A stretch of DNA of 64,000 nt from Janthinobacterium sp. SUN073 (GCF_030397665.1 NZ_JAPUBT010000003.1:310001-374000), one strand, 5' to 3'; numbered from the stretch's first letter, positions 17,043-25,350 are shown. Program-made: numbers and translations. Notes: generated from the sequence alone by a model not told the origin.

Positions 17043-18070
17043 CAAACCTGACAGATAAACTGACAGCGCTGGTAGAAGCCGGCGTGCACGAACACATCTT
17101 CCCGGGCGCGGCCTGGGCCGTGGGCAGCGTCCACCACAGCGTGGCGGGCGCGGCCGGGCGGCTCACGCCCGAGCCAGGCAGTGCGGCGATGCAGGTCGAC
17201 ACCCTGTTCGACATCGCCTCGCTGACCAAGATCATCAGCGTCTGGTCGCTGACGGGCTGGCTGGTGAAGCAGAAACGTCTGCGCCTCGACAGCCGCCTGG
17301 CCGACGTGCTGCCCGGCACCCAGGGTTATGCGCTGGCACCCGTCACGATTTTCCAGCTGCTCACCCATACGGCCGGCTTGCCGCTGCGTGCCCGCCTGCG
17401 CGCCAGCTATGGCGAGGTGTACGACGATATCGTGCGCGGCGTGCTGCGCGAGCCGCTGGAAGGCATACCGGGCCAGGCTGTCGACTACACGGACCGTGCG
17501 GCCCTGATACTCGGCCTGGTCATCGAGCGGCTGCTGGGCATGCCACTGGACCATGTGCTTGAAGAACACATTTTGCGACCACTGGGCATGGCCGCCACGG
17601 GCTACGGCCCGCTGGCGCCAGGGCACGACCAACTGGTCGCACCAACCGAATACTGCGAGCAGGCGGGCGCGCACCTTGCTGGCGTGACGCATGATTTCTC
17701 GACCCGGCTGCTGGGCGGCGTGTGCGGCATCTCCGGGCTGTTTTCCAACGTGCCCGACCTGCAGCGCTTCCTGCAGGCGATGCTGGCGCAGCACGGCGAT
17801 GTGCTTGACGCCAGCTGGGTACAAGCTTCGCTGACGGTGCAGACTGGTGCCCTGACTCCATCGCGCGGCCTGTTCTGGCACCCGGCCGCAGGCACGGAGC
17901 CGAACGATGACGTCTGGTGCCACCAAGGCTTCACCGGCACGGCGCTGTGGCTCAGCCCCCGGCGCGGCCGCCATGCGGTGCTGCTGACAAACAAGCTGTA
18001 CTACACGCGCGATTTCGCCAGGATCAACGCGCTGCGGGGCGACTTCATGCGCTGCGCCTTCGGTCTCTGA
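17033..18070 (+). CDS. Serine hydrolase of the beta-lactamase/D-Ala-D-Ala carboxypeptidase fold
   Basis: 345 residues. SxxK motif in ASLTK (Ser about residue 64), the second motif as YTD (about 149-151) instead of the class C YxN, and a late HQGFTG that matches the HxGxTG form of the third motif. These are the features of class C-like esterases and D-aminopeptidases rather than of true beta-lactamases. No signal peptide is visible, which argues for a cytoplasmic esterase or amidase. Start at 17033 lies inside the end of the preceding hydrolase gene. The following MFS gene converges on it with only 3 nt between the two stop codons and no obvious terminator hairpin. Confidence 0.85.
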   Translation: MPIANLTDKLTALVEAGVHEHIFPGAAWAVGSVHHSVAGAAGRLTPEPGSAAMQVDTLFDIASLTKIISVWSLTGWLVKQKRLRLDSRLADVLPGTQGYALAPVTIFQLLTHTAGLPLRARLRASYGEVYDDIVRGVLREPLEGIPGQAVDYTDRAALILGLVIERLLGMPLDHVLEEHILRPLGMAATGYGPLAPGHDQLVAPTEYCEQAGAHLAGVTHDFSTRLLGGVCGISGLFSNVPDLQRFLQAMLAQHGDVLDASWVQASLTVQTGALTPSRGLFWHPAAGTEPNDDVWCHQGFTGTALWLSPRRGRHAVLLTNKLYYTRDFARINALRGDFMRCAFGL

Positions 18071-18073
18071 GGC

Positions 18074-19213
18074 TTACAGCCGCAAGCTCATAACGATGGC
18101 CAGCAGCAGCGCGCCGGCCGCCGCCAGTAGCGCGCTATTAAAACTATGCGACTGCGCATACAGGCTGCCGGCCAGCACGGGGCCGATGATCTGGCCCACG
18201 CCATACACCACCGTCATGATGGCCATCATGTTCGAGCCAAACTTAGCTGCCTTGACGGCGGCCCGTTGTGCGGCCGGCATGGCGATGGTCACCGTGCCGA
18301 CAAAGGTACCGCCGACGAGGATGGCGCTGAGCAAATAGCCAGCGGCCGAGGGCGCCAGCACGGGCAAGGCCACGCCCAGCGCCTGCAGCAGCAAATTTAA
18401 CCGCAGCGCCTGGCGCGTGCCCAGGCGCTCGTGCAGCCGGTGCCACAGGAAGCACGAGGGTGCCGCGCCCAGGCCGAACACGGCCCACACGTGGGCGGAA
18501 TTGAGCCCGGGCAAGGCCGTGCCCACCAGCACGGGCAAGTAGGTGGCAGTGACGATATATCCGAGCCCAGCCAGTCCATAGATCAGCACCAGCGGCCAGG
18601 GCGCCACGGGCGCCAGGGTCGACGCAGCGGCTTGCGGCGGCACGTCCAGGGTCGCCTGGCCGCTGGCGGCAATGGCGGGCGCGGCCGCCAGCCCCAGCAG
18701 CACGGTGACGCCGGCCAGCAGCAGCCACATGCCGGCGCTGTGCCAGCCCAGCTGCGATGCCAGTACCAGCAATTCGGCCGACACGGCAATGCCCGCGCCC
18801 ACGCCCGCGTACAGCAGCGGCGCGCCGCGACCATGCCGGCGCTGTTCCAGCAGCCACAGCGAGGCAGCCACCATGGCCAGGGCGCTGAAGACGCCCGCCA
18901 CGCCACGCACCGTCACGATGAGCCAGACTGGCATAGTCAAGGCCAGCACGCCCAGGCACAGCGCCGTACCGGCCACCGACCACAGGCACAGCCGGTGCGC
19001 GCTGTGGGCCCGTGCGCGCATGGCCAGGATAGCGCCCAGCAAATAACCGGCATAGTTGGCCGAGGCGGCCAGGCTGCCGTCGCGCAAGGTCAGCACGCCT
19101 TCTTTGACCATGTGCGGGTAAATGGCCGTGAAGGCGAAGCGGCCGAAGCCCATACCGATGGCGAGGATGGCCGCCGCGGCGATGGCCGCGCGCAGCCTGC
19201 CGGCCGCGCTCAT
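18074..19213 (-). CDS. MFS transporter, YbfB/YjiJ type
   Basis: 379 residues with about 12 hydrophobic segments. The N-terminus AILAIGMGFGRFAFTAIYPHM is typical of the YbfB/YjiJ MFS group, and a PHMVKEGVL loop follows. The start at 19213 was chosen over farther upstream in-frame codons because it opens directly before the first membrane helix and overlaps the LysR stop by 4 nt (ATGA), so the two genes are co-translated. Substrate unknown. Members of this group are usually annotated as uncharacterised efflux or sugar-efflux-like carriers. Confidence 0.87.
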   Translation of the reverse strand: MSAAGRLRAAIAAAAILAIGMGFGRFAFTAIYPHMVKEGVLTLRDGSLAASANYAGYLLGAILAMRARAHSAHRLCLWSVAGTALCLGVLALTMPVWLIVTVRGVAGVFSALAMVAASLWLLEQRRHGRGAPLLYAGVGAGIAVSAELLVLASQLGWHSAGMWLLLAGVTVLLGLAAAPAIAASGQATLDVPPQAAASTLAPVAPWPLVLIYGLAGLGYIVTATYLPVLVGTALPGLNSAHVWAVFGLGAAPSCFLWHRLHERLGTRQALRLNLLLQALGVALPVLAPSAAGYLLSAILVGGTFVGTVTIAMPAAQRAAVKAAKFGSNMMAIMTVVYGVGQIIGPVLAGSLYAQSHSFNSALLAAAGALLLAIVMSLRL

Positions 19214-20085
19214 GGCACCACCTGGCCCAGTTGCGCCAGCAAATGCTGGAACGCGGGCACGTCGAATCCGACGCGCCACACCAGCAAGGTGTCGGCTTGC
19301 CCAACCGACAGTGTTTTCAGGGTGGCAGGCGCGTCGGACAGCGCCAACACGCTGGCCGGCAACAAGGTCACGCAGGCACCAGCCGCCACGCAGGCGATCA
19401 TGGTGTGATACGAAGTCATCTCCTGCACGCGCCACTGCGTGCTGCCGGCCACGCCCAGCACCTCTTCGGCGATGCCGCGGTAGGTGCAGCCTTGCGGGAA
19501 GGCCGCCAGCGAGCGCGTGCGCACATCCACGGCGCGGCGCACCGGCCCTTCGCTGGCCGGCAGCAGCAAACACAGTTCCTCGCGCCACACGGCGGTCGAT
19601 GCCAGGCCAAGCTCCTCCAGCGCGGCGGCGCCGCCGAACGCTGGCGGCAAGGCCACGAAGGCACAGTCGAGCAAACCCGTGCGCACCTGCTCGATCAGGG
19701 GACGCGATGGCCCCGTGCTCAGCGCCAGGCGCGTCGCCGGATACCGGGCGTGATACGCGGCAAGCAGCGCCGGCAGGCGGCTGGCCGCCGTGCTTTCCAT
19801 GCTGCCGATGCGCAGGGTGCCGCCCTCGCGCCCACCTGTGACGACGTGCCTGGCCTCTTCCGCCAGTGCCAGCAGGCGCTGCGCATACTCGAGAAAGCGC
19901 TCGCCCGCCGCCGTCAGTGCCATGCGTTTATTGGTGCGCACGAACAGTTGCGCGCCGATATCAGCCTCCAGCTGCTGGATGCGCGTGGTGACGCTGGACG
20001 GCGCGCGGCCCAGCCGGGCTGCGGCCTGGGTGATGCTCAACTCACTGGCCACGGCACAAAAAATCGTCAATGACTCCATCTCCAT
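19210..20085 (-). CDS. LysR-family transcriptional regulator
   Basis: 291 residues from the ATG at 20085 (a GTG lies one codon upstream). N-terminal winged helix-turn-helix about residues 1-60: MESLTIFCAVASELSITQAAARLGRAPSSVTTRIQQLE, with LFVRTNKRMALTAAGE. Effector-binding domain from about residue 88 (GTLRIGSMESTAASRLPALLAAYHARYP). Translationally coupled to the downstream MFS gene, so this gene and the MFS gene form an operon. It is divergent from the nitronate monooxygenase gene across an AT-rich gap of 87 nt, the classical place for LysR binding. It may control both directions. Confidence 0.9.
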   Translation of the reverse strand: MEMESLTIFCAVASELSITQAAARLGRAPSSVTTRIQQLEADIGAQLFVRTNKRMALTAAGERFLEYAQRLLALAEEARHVVTGGREGGTLRIGSMESTAASRLPALLAAYHARYPATRLALSTGPSRPLIEQVRTGLLDCAFVALPPAFGGAAALEELGLASTAVWREELCLLLPASEGPVRRAVDVRTRSLAAFPQGCTYRGIAEEVLGVAGSTQWRVQEMTSYHTMIACVAAGACVTLLPASVLALSDAPATLKTLSVGQADTLLVWRVGFDVPAFQHLLAQLGQVVP

Positions 20086-20172
20086 CACATTCTTTCTTTT
20101 GAAATGATTATGCTATTATATTCTCAAAATACGAATCAAATACAGCATCCTTAACTTGATGAAGGAAACATC
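20086..20172. promoter_or_regulatory. Divergent LysR / nitronate monooxygenase promoter region
   Basis: AT-rich stretch (20090-20160) between two divergent genes, with TATTATATTC and an AAATACGAAT segment. The monooxygenase has a good ribosome binding site (AAGGAAAC, 20162-20169). A T-N11-A LysR site is likely here but was not resolved to single bases. Confidence 0.4.
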
Positions 20173-21234
20173 ATGACTTCAATCCAGCGCTTCCTCGACC
20201 GCATCGGCTTGCAGCACCCCATCATCCAGGCGCCGATGGCGGGCGTCTCCACGCCGCGCCTGGCCGCCGCCGTCTCGCATTCGGGCGGCCTGGGGTCTCT
20301 GGGCATCGGCGCCGGCACGGTGGCGCAGGCGCGCCAGATGATCATGGATACGCGCGCGCTGACGGACAAGCCCTTCAATATCAATGTGTTCTGCCATGCG
20401 CCGGCAGTGAGGGATGCGCGGCGCGAAGCGGCTTGGCTGACGCACCTGGCGCCCCTGTTTGCGGAGCTGGGCGCGGCCGTGCCAGCGCAGCTCGATGAGA
20501 TTTACCAAACGTTTCTCGGTAATGAGGAAGCGTTTGCCCTGCTGCTGGAGCAGCGCCCCGCCGTCGTCAGCTTTCATTTCGGTTTGCCAACGGTGCAACA
20601 GATCGCCGCCCTGCGCCAGGCCGGCATCTATACCATGGCCACAGCCACCAATCTGCGCGAAGCGATCCTGATCGAACAGGCGGGCGTCGACGCTATCGTG
20701 GCGCAAGGCGTGGAAGCGGGCGGGCATCGCGGCGTCTTCGATCCGCAAGCGCAGGATGAGCGCCACAGCACGTCGGTGCTGCTGCGCCTGCTGGCTAGCC
20801 ACACGACGCTACCCCTGATCGCCGCCGGCGGCATCATGGATGGACAAGGTATCCGCGCCGCGCTGGACCTGGGCGCCGCAGCGGCCCAGCTGGGCACGGC
20901 GTTCGTGCTGTGCCCGGAATCGTCGGCCAACGCGGGCTACCGCGCCAACCTGCAAAGCGAACGGGCGGCAGCCACGCGCCTGACGAGCGTGCTCTCGGGC
21001 CGCCTGGCGCGCGGCATGGTGAACCGTCTGATCGAGCATGGCGAAGCGCCGGGCAGCCCACCGCCGGCCGGCTACCCCGTCGCCTACGATGCCGCAAAAC
21101 AATTGAACGCGCTGGCAAGCCAGCGCGGCGACAGCGAATTTGCCGCGCAATGGGCCGGCCAGGGTGCGCCGCTGGCGCGGGAAATGGGGGCAGAGGAACT
21201 GGTGTTGACCTTGGCTCGGGAAATGGCGGCTTGA
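20173..21234 (+). CDS. Nitronate monooxygenase (2-nitropropane dioxygenase family)
   Basis: 353 residues, FMN-dependent TIM barrel. N-terminal [24 protein letters not shown] is the class I NMO signature. GGLGSLG (about 36-42) is an FMN-phosphate loop. [10 protein letters not shown] (about 177-186) holds the catalytic His. [28 protein letters not shown] (about 217-244) is the second phosphate-binding region. It oxidises alkyl nitronates such as propionate-3-nitronate to the carbonyl compound and nitrite, usually as detoxification. Good Shine-Dalgarno sequence before the ATG. It is a single gene, divergent from the LysR-MFS operon that may regulate it. Confidence 0.92.
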   Translation: MTSIQRFLDRIGLQHPIIQAPMAGVSTPRLAAAVSHSGGLGSLGIGAGTVAQARQMIMDTRALTDKPFNINVFCHAPAVRDARREAAWLTHLAPLFAELGAAVPAQLDEIYQTFLGNEEAFALLLEQRPAVVSFHFGLPTVQQIAALRQAGIYTMATATNLREAILIEQAGVDAIVAQGVEAGGHRGVFDPQAQDERHSTSVLLRLLASHTTLPLIAAGGIMDGQGIRAALDLGAAAAQLGTAFVLCPESSANAGYRANLQSERAAATRLTSVLSGRLARGMVNRLIEHGEAPGSPPPAGYPVAYDAAKQLNALASQRGDSEFAAQWAGQGAPLAREMGAEELVLTLAREMAA

Positions 21235-21288
21235 AGTCAGCATGCCGGCCAGAGAGATATCTGGCTCGACGCTGCGGCTGCATTGTAC

Positions 21289-21717
21289 TCAGGTGGCTGT
21301 CTTGAATTGCATGCCAGGCGCATCTTCCGGTCGTGAGGAAAATCCAAGTTTTTCGTAGAATATCGACTTGCCTTTGGCGCTGAAAAGCTGGACATCTGCA
21401 ATGCCAGCGTCGCGACATTCATCAAGAATGGAATTAAGCAAAGCCGCTCCGATTCCCTGCTGTTGAAATTCGGGGTGAACAATCATCTCGGTGACAAACG
21501 CGTGCAAGCGGCCATCGGAAATGACACGCACAAAACCAACAAGTTGGCCGCCAAAATAAGCGGATCGCGAACACCAGGAGCCGTCAAGTGCATCTTGATA
21601 AAACGCGGTCCCGCGTGATACCGGCCCCCAGCCAGTCGTGTCGTACAGTGCCTTGAACGCCTCGGCGCATGGCTGATCGGATGTGTAGTTGATATTCATA
21701 GGCCAGATTGCATGCAT
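21289..21717 (-). CDS. GNAT-family N-acetyltransferase
   Basis: 142 residues from the ATG at 21717, or 136 from the ATG at 21699; neither has a clear Shine-Dalgarno sequence. Acetyl-CoA binding motif A is clear: VTEMIVHPEFQQQGIGAALLNSILDEC (QQQGIG is the pyrophosphate loop). A GNAT N-terminal arm (QLVGFVRVISDGRLHAF) precedes it, and FYEKLGFSSRP ends the fold. Substrate unknown. It begins 2 nt after the stop of the secreted hydrolase gene, so the pair shares a transcript. Base composition is clearly more AT-rich than the flanking genes, which marks the start of a probably acquired island. Confidence 0.85.
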   Translation of the reverse strand: MHAIWPMNINYTSDQPCAEAFKALYDTTGWGPVSRGTAFYQDALDGSWCSRSAYFGGQLVGFVRVISDGRLHAFVTEMIVHPEFQQQGIGAALLNSILDECRDAGIADVQLFSAKGKSIFYEKLGFSSRPEDAPGMQFKTAT

Positions 21718-21719
21718 TA

Positions 21720-22667
21720 CTAATTCTTGGGTATCATTCCTATCGTGCCCAGCCACGTTTCGACCAACGTGGGCCATTTTGTGATTGGAAACTGCGTAGG
21801 ACGGAGCCCGAACGCGTGCCCTCCCTCGGCGAACAAATGCATCTCAACGGGTACATTCGCATTCTTCAGGGCCGCATAATAAAGAAGAGAAAACTCTACC
21901 GGGTCTACCGGATCGTCTTGCGCATGCAGCAGGAAGGTCGGAGGTGTTTGACTGCTAACTTCAATGCTTGGGTTCAACTTTGAAAGGTCATTTTTATAGT
22001 TGACCGACATATGGCCAGGATAAAGAGACACTGCAAAATCGGGACGACAGCTTTCCTCGTCTGCCTTGTCAACAGGCGCATATATCCGCTGATGATGCGT
22101 ACTGATTGACGCGACCAGGTGGCCGCCTGCAGAAAACCCCAGCACCCCAATCTTGTTCGGGTCAATTTTCCAGTCAACTGCATGATGGCGGACGAGGCCC
22201 AACGTTCTCTGTGCATCTTGCAATGCCGTATGCGTCTTTGGAATGACACGGACATTACGAATTTGGTCCCAGTGGGGACCTGATCCGGGGACACGATATT
22301 TCAACAGCACGCACGTAACACCAATCGATGTCAGCCAGTCACAAACTTCCGTTCCTTCCAGGTCGATGGCCAGCCTCCAATAGCCTCCGCCGGGAAAAAC
22401 GATAACGGCAGCGCCCGTGTTCCGTCCCTTTGGCGAGTAAATTGTCATCGTAGGCCGCGTGACATTATCCAGTTCCAACCAAGGCCGTCCTGCGATGAGT
22501 CGATCTTCTCGTAACGTTATCTCGTCTTCCGGTCCAGCGGCTGATTTCGCGTCAGGTATCACTCCAGGCCAGATCGGCAATTGCTGGTATCCGCTGGCAG
22601 GCTGCCATGCAGCAGCATGCACACTAGTACAAGCAAACACCGCAATAATACTGAGAAGATATTTCAC
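21720..22667 (-). CDS. Secreted alpha/beta hydrolase (acetyl-esterase/xylanase-like)
   Basis: 315 residues with a signal peptide (MKYLLSIIAVFACTSVHA, cleavage after HA). Oxyanion motif PGGGYWRLA (about residues 92-100), nucleophile motif GFSAGGH (Ser about 175), Asp in HAQDDPVDP (about 252) and His in EGGHAFG (about 284). This is the pattern of BD-FAE/acetyl-xylan-esterase-like and endo-1,4-beta-xylanase-B-like hydrolases, which act on ester groups of polysaccharides outside the cytoplasm. Lower GC than surrounding core genes. The next element upstream is a degenerate copy of the intergenic palindrome (22737-22760). Activity on a given substrate is not shown. Confidence 0.88.
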   Translation of the reverse strand: MKYLLSIIAVFACTSVHAAAWQPASGYQQLPIWPGVIPDAKSAAGPEDEITLREDRLIAGRPWLELDNVTRPTMTIYSPKGRNTGAAVIVFPGGGYWRLAIDLEGTEVCDWLTSIGVTCVLLKYRVPGSGPHWDQIRNVRVIPKTHTALQDAQRTLGLVRHHAVDWKIDPNKIGVLGFSAGGHLVASISTHHQRIYAPVDKADEESCRPDFAVSLYPGHMSVNYKNDLSKLNPSIEVSSQTPPTFLLHAQDDPVDPVEFSLLYYAALKNANVPVEMHLFAEGGHAFGLRPTQFPITKWPTLVETWLGTIGMIPKN

Positions 22668-22736
22668 AGGATTTCATTCCAATCATGGTGAGGCGACAAA
22701 ATTTGATGCCAAAACCAGGGTAAGCCATTCAATCTG

Positions 22737-22760
22737 ACTGACTGCTTCTGGCTGAAGACG
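22737..22760 (-). repeat. Intergenic cassette-like element, copy 1 (partial)
   Basis: Contains GACTGCTTCTGGCTGAAGACGG, the least complete match to the shared element (typical left arm TGTCCGCTTCTGGCCG). It abuts the stop codon of the 73-residue gene. Confidence 0.4.
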
Positions 22761-22762
22761 GC

Positions 22763-22984
22763 CTAATCCTCTTTCGGTAACGGGGAGCGGACTATTGGTT
22801 CAATATCGTCACCAGAAAGCAGTTCTGACAAATCTTCTGGCGATAGCCTCTTCATTTTCTCTTCCAGTTTTCTATCATAGCTTCGGTCATTAGGGTCCCA
22901 ATTTTTATGGGCCTTGCGGGCATACTGCTGGACGAAGCGCCCCAGTTCGGCTGCTAGTTGAGATTTTGTACGCTTTGGGAGCAT
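22763..22984 (-). CDS. Small charged hypothetical protein
   Basis: 73 residues, rich in Lys, Glu, Asp and Arg: starts MLPKRTKSQLAAELGRFVQQYARKAHKN, then WDPNDRSYDRKLEEKMKRLSPEDLSELL. No membrane segment or signal peptide; probably alpha-helical. Similar small proteins with an AELxRFVQQYxRKAxK...DPNDRxYDR pattern are known to me as uncharacterised conserved proteins. Sole gene between intergenic elements 1 and 2. Function unknown. Confidence 0.75.
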   Translation of the reverse strand: MLPKRTKSQLAAELGRFVQQYARKAHKNWDPNDRSYDRKLEEKMKRLSPEDLSELLSGDDIEPIVRSPLPKED

Positions 22985-23016
22985 AGGTTCAGGTCGGTTT
23001 TAGTTTTCTTCTCAAC

Positions 23017-23070
23017 GTCGGCATTTGGCCGCTTGCTGTCATTGGCAACTTCCGCCCCAAAGCGGACGGA
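23017..23070 (-). repeat. Intergenic cassette-like element, copy 2
   Basis: Plus-strand reading GCATTTGGCCGCTTGCTGTC, then ATTGGCAACTTCCGCCCC, ending AAAGCGGACG. The right arm GCGGAC and the TTGGCA core match copies 4 and 5. It ends 32 nt upstream of the 73-residue gene start. Confidence 0.65.
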
Positions 23071-23108
23071 ATGAGGCAAAAGATTTACCCAGTTAATTGT
23101 CAACGTCG

Positions 23109-23870
23109 TCAGGGAAGCGGCGGAGCAGGTATCTTGGATACAGGAATCGTTGCAAAAATGAGTTCATGTAAGGTGCTACCCGGTTTCCATGGTGGATTGA
23201 TGACGGTTATGTTTCTGACACCTAGCAAAGCAAAATCCTCTTGAGAATAAGTCCAGCCGCTAGCACCGACAGTAAATTTCTCGTATTGGTCGTTCTGCCC
23301 TAGAGATGAAATATCGGAACGCACACCAATTTTCTGAAAATATGCGATTTCACGCTGGCCGTAGAGTCTGATCGTTGTAGTAAGTTCGTCCATAATCGTT
23401 TTTCGTGCTTCGGGGGCCAACGTAGAGAGCATCGCTTCGATCTTCGCATCGAATTTTAGATTCTTCAAATCGCCCGGGCCGCCATGGTAGCCAACGACAG
23501 CGAAGTTGCTGACGATTTTCTGCTTTGCGGCAGTGAAAACGTAGTTCGCACAGGACGACAAGCAGAATTCCAATACTCGCACATTGAGGTGGTGCGAGTA
23601 CACCCAAGCGCCAAGGGCCATGCCAGTATTCACCTCACCACCACGACTCCGTATCGACAGCATAGTTGGCTTATTTACCAGTTTTTCGTACAGATCGAAC
23701 AGCCGCTGATTTGCTCCGTCATCGAGGTCGCCAACGTATTCAAGTTGGCCGTTACTGAGAAAAACCTGCGTTGTTTCAAGCTCAGCTGCTAAGGCCGGAA
23801 GGGAAAGCGAGAATACACCCCAGTAGAAGCAAACGAGCAATCGCCGTGGAAATTTTCGTAAAGAGGTCAT
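23109..23870 (-). CDS. Secreted ClpP/crotonase-fold protein (COG3904-like predicted periplasmic protease)
   Basis: 253 residues from the ATG at 23870, chosen because it opens a good signal peptide (KFPRRLLVCFYWGVFSLSLPALAA); an in-frame ATG at 23918 would add 16 residues. The mature part has the ClpP-like layout: SIRSRGGEVNTGMALGAWV (oxyanion GG), then CLSSCANYVF with a Ser in the nucleophile position, then VVGYHGGPG with a candidate catalytic His. Such proteins are predicted periplasmic serine proteases or inactive relatives. Two Cys in CLSSC could form a disulphide. Sole gene between elements 2 and 3 and of low GC. Confidence 0.78.
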   Translation of the reverse strand: MTSLRKFPRRLLVCFYWGVFSLSLPALAAELETTQVFLSNGQLEYVGDLDDGANQRLFDLYEKLVNKPTMLSIRSRGGEVNTGMALGAWVYSHHLNVRVLEFCLSSCANYVFTAAKQKIVSNFAVVGYHGGPGDLKNLKFDAKIEAMLSTLAPEARKTIMDELTTTIRLYGQREIAYFQKIGVRSDISSLGQNDQYEKFTVGASGWTYSQEDFALLGVRNITVINPPWKPGSTLHELIFATIPVSKIPAPPLP

Positions 23871-23943
23871 CAAAATTTCATTTTCGATAGATTTTGGGTA
23901 GTGAGAAAATAAGTACACAGCAATTATTCGTTAAGGTTGTGAC

Positions 23944-23982
23944 GAGCCGCTGTTGGCCGAACTCAGACCGTCAGACGTTGTT
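23944..23982 (-). repeat. Intergenic cassette-like element, copy 3 (diverged)
   Basis: AGCCGCTGTTGGCCGAACTC resembles the left arm (CCGCTTCTGGCCG); the core is altered (GACCGTCAGACGTTG). Position, just upstream of the protease-like gene, fits the array. Confidence 0.4.
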
Positions 23983-24057
23983 CGGCAAAGCAAGCGAGGC
24001 CGCAATCCATCCTAATCCCGCGCCAAATGCCAACGAAGCTACCGACGCAATTTGCAT

Positions 24058-24372
24058 CTATTGAAGCTTACGGGGAAGCTCCAATGTCCGGATTCGTGTA
24101 GCGGCCATCCATGTAGCACAAGTGAAGTATCCCGTGAGACCGGGCCAGAATGCCATGGGAAAGAAATAACTAAGCAAAAGAAGAAGTGGAATCCCTACAA
24201 GGTGCATCTTCCTCAAAGTTGCAGTCCCCTTGAGCAAACGGCCATGCTGCGTCTCATCACCGTATCGCAATGACCGCTCAGAAATTACGGCAGCAAGTAA
24301 AAATCCACCAAGAATAAAGCCAACAGGTATAAGACTCATATGCAAATTGCCGTTAGTGAGAAAAGAGTTCAT
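24058..24372 (-). CDS. Small membrane protein of unknown function
   Basis: 104 residues with about three hydrophobic segments (LIPVGFILGGFLLAAVIS, LVGIPLLLLLSYFFPMAFWPG, TGYFTCATWMAAT) and a basic C-terminus. A hydrophilic loop RSLRYGDETQHGRLLKGTATLRK lies between the first two. No recognisable family. The start at 24372 is 23 nt after element 4, similar to the spacing at the next cassette-like unit. Sole gene between elements 3 and 4. Confidence 0.65.
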   Translation of the reverse strand: MNSFLTNGNLHMSLIPVGFILGGFLLAAVISERSLRYGDETQHGRLLKGTATLRKMHLVGIPLLLLLSYFFPMAFWPGLTGYFTCATWMAATRIRTLELPRKLQ

Positions 24373-24395
24373 GCCAGCGAAATCGGATAACTGAT

Positions 24396-24449
24396 TGTCC
24401 GCTTCTGGCCGGTTTCCGTCGTTGGCAGGTTACGCCGCCATTGCGGACA
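24396..24449 (-). repeat. Intergenic cassette-like element, copy 4 (best preserved)
   Basis: 54 bp bounded by the inverted repeat TGTCCGC (24396-24402) and GCGGACA (24443-24449). The interior reads TTCTGGCCGGTTTCCGTC, then GTTGGCAGGTTACGCCGCCA. The arms can pair as an imperfect hairpin. Confidence 0.75.
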
Positions 24450-24512
24450 CTAACAATCGGCATAAACGCGACAAGGAATTCGCGCGTTTAATTGCGACAG
24501 GTTACTCGGCAA

Positions 24513-24803
24513 TCAGCCCCGGGGAATGAGCCACACTTCCGTTCCTTTCGGAACATCATTTTTCGTAATATCTCTTGGTAAAAGGATTGGAGCCGTGATG
24601 ACCTTCTGTCTTGGGCTACCCAACATTTCCACACCTTGAATCACAGTTTCGAAGCTTTGCCCATCTGGCTTGCGCAACTGGAGGCGATCTCCAATTCGAA
24701 TCGGCTGCGCACCGGCCTCTCCTGAAGGGCCGGGAGCAAGCACGCATCCACGATTAGTTATCTGAAACGCGTCCTCGACTATAAAAAGTAGAATCGGCGC
24801 CAT
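24513..24803 (-). CDS. Small EF-Tu beta-barrel-like protein
   Basis: 96 residues from the ATG at 24803 (longer in-frame extension rejected because it runs through the intergenic element). The pattern FIVEDAFQITNRGCVLAPG, IRIGDRLQLRKPDGQ, TVIQGVEML and PILLPRDITKNDVPKGTEVWLI is that of a stand-alone domain related to domains 2/3 of EF-Tu, without any GTPase domain. Such orphan EF-Tu-like beta-barrel proteins occur in bacteria with unknown function. Sole gene between elements 4 and 5. Confidence 0.75.
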   Translation of the reverse strand: MAPILLFIVEDAFQITNRGCVLAPGPSGEAGAQPIRIGDRLQLRKPDGQSFETVIQGVEMLGSPRQKVITAPILLPRDITKNDVPKGTEVWLIPRG

Positions 24804-24828
24804 GTCGCAATCCCTTCTGTGTTGGCAA

Positions 24829-24880
24829 TATCCGCTTCTGGCCGGTTGCCATCGTTGACAGGCTACGCCCCATTGCATGC
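24829..24880 (-). repeat. Intergenic cassette-like element, copy 5
   Basis: TATCCGCTTCTGGCCGGTTG, then CCATCGTTGACAGGCTACGC, then CCCATTGCATGC. It is close to copy 4 over the left arm and core; the right arm is changed to GCATGC. It ends 25 nt upstream of the EF-Tu-like gene start. Confidence 0.7.
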
Positions 24881-24956
24881 TTTACCGACTGTTTGCGACT
24901 GTCGCTCAGTCATAGTTTATGAGCAGTTCAGCAGTGTCTAGTTGACTCGTGGCAAT

Positions 24957-25253
24957 TTAAACATCCAAGAACATCATCACAGTCGACAATGCTAGCAACT
25001 GAAAAAAAGCGAGAAAAAAAGCTCGTGGTATCGGTGGCATGAACTTCCATTGCAAGCTCTTTGTCGGTGAAATCAAGGCAGATTTATTGCTCCCTACGCA
25101 AGAAAATAGTGCCGATAGCGCCAAGGAAAAAAACCTTACATGAGCCGGTACAACTTCAGGAGCAAAGGCGCAGCCAAAGAAAATTAACGCGAAAAAAAAT
25201 AAAGACATGCGGGAAATTTTCTGTCCCAACTGCAGTTGTATTTTATATTCCAT
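24957..25253 (-). CDS. Small membrane protein of unknown function
   Basis: 98 residues from the ATG at 25253 (an alternative ATG lies four codons upstream). Three hydrophobic segments: SLFFFALIFFGCAFAP, FFSLALSALFSCVG and AFFLAFFQLLALSTVMMF. Very AT-rich for this genome. No family recognised. Support comes mainly from its being the only ORF between elements 5 and 6 on the same strand as all other genes of the array. Confidence 0.5.
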   Translation of the reverse strand: MEYKIQLQLGQKISRMSLFFFALIFFGCAFAPEVVPAHVRFFSLALSALFSCVGSNKSALISPTKSLQWKFMPPIPRAFFLAFFQLLALSTVMMFLDV

Positions 25254-25294
25254 AATTTTTATCATTGATTTTAGTTACTCAGGTTTCGCTTCAA

Positions 25295-25350
25295 CGACTG
25301 CTCCTAGCCGCTCGCCGCCGTTGGCAGTCTCGGCCTTCAAGACTGAATGG
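25295..25350 (-). repeat. Intergenic cassette-like element, copy 6
   Basis: CGACTGCTCCTAGCCGCTCG, then CCGCCGTTGGCAGTCTCGGC, then CTTCAAGACTGAATGG. The TTGGCAG core is intact. It overlaps the last codons of the DUF1579-like gene. Confidence 0.6.

Noticed and set aside
17033-18070. True class C beta-lactamase
   Set aside because: No signal peptide and YTD instead of YxN; better fit to the esterase/aminopeptidase branch.
18431-19408. Plus-strand open frame of 325 codons opposite the MFS gene
   Set aside because: The minus strand encodes a clear 12-helix transporter; the plus frame is Gln/His/Gly-rich without structure.
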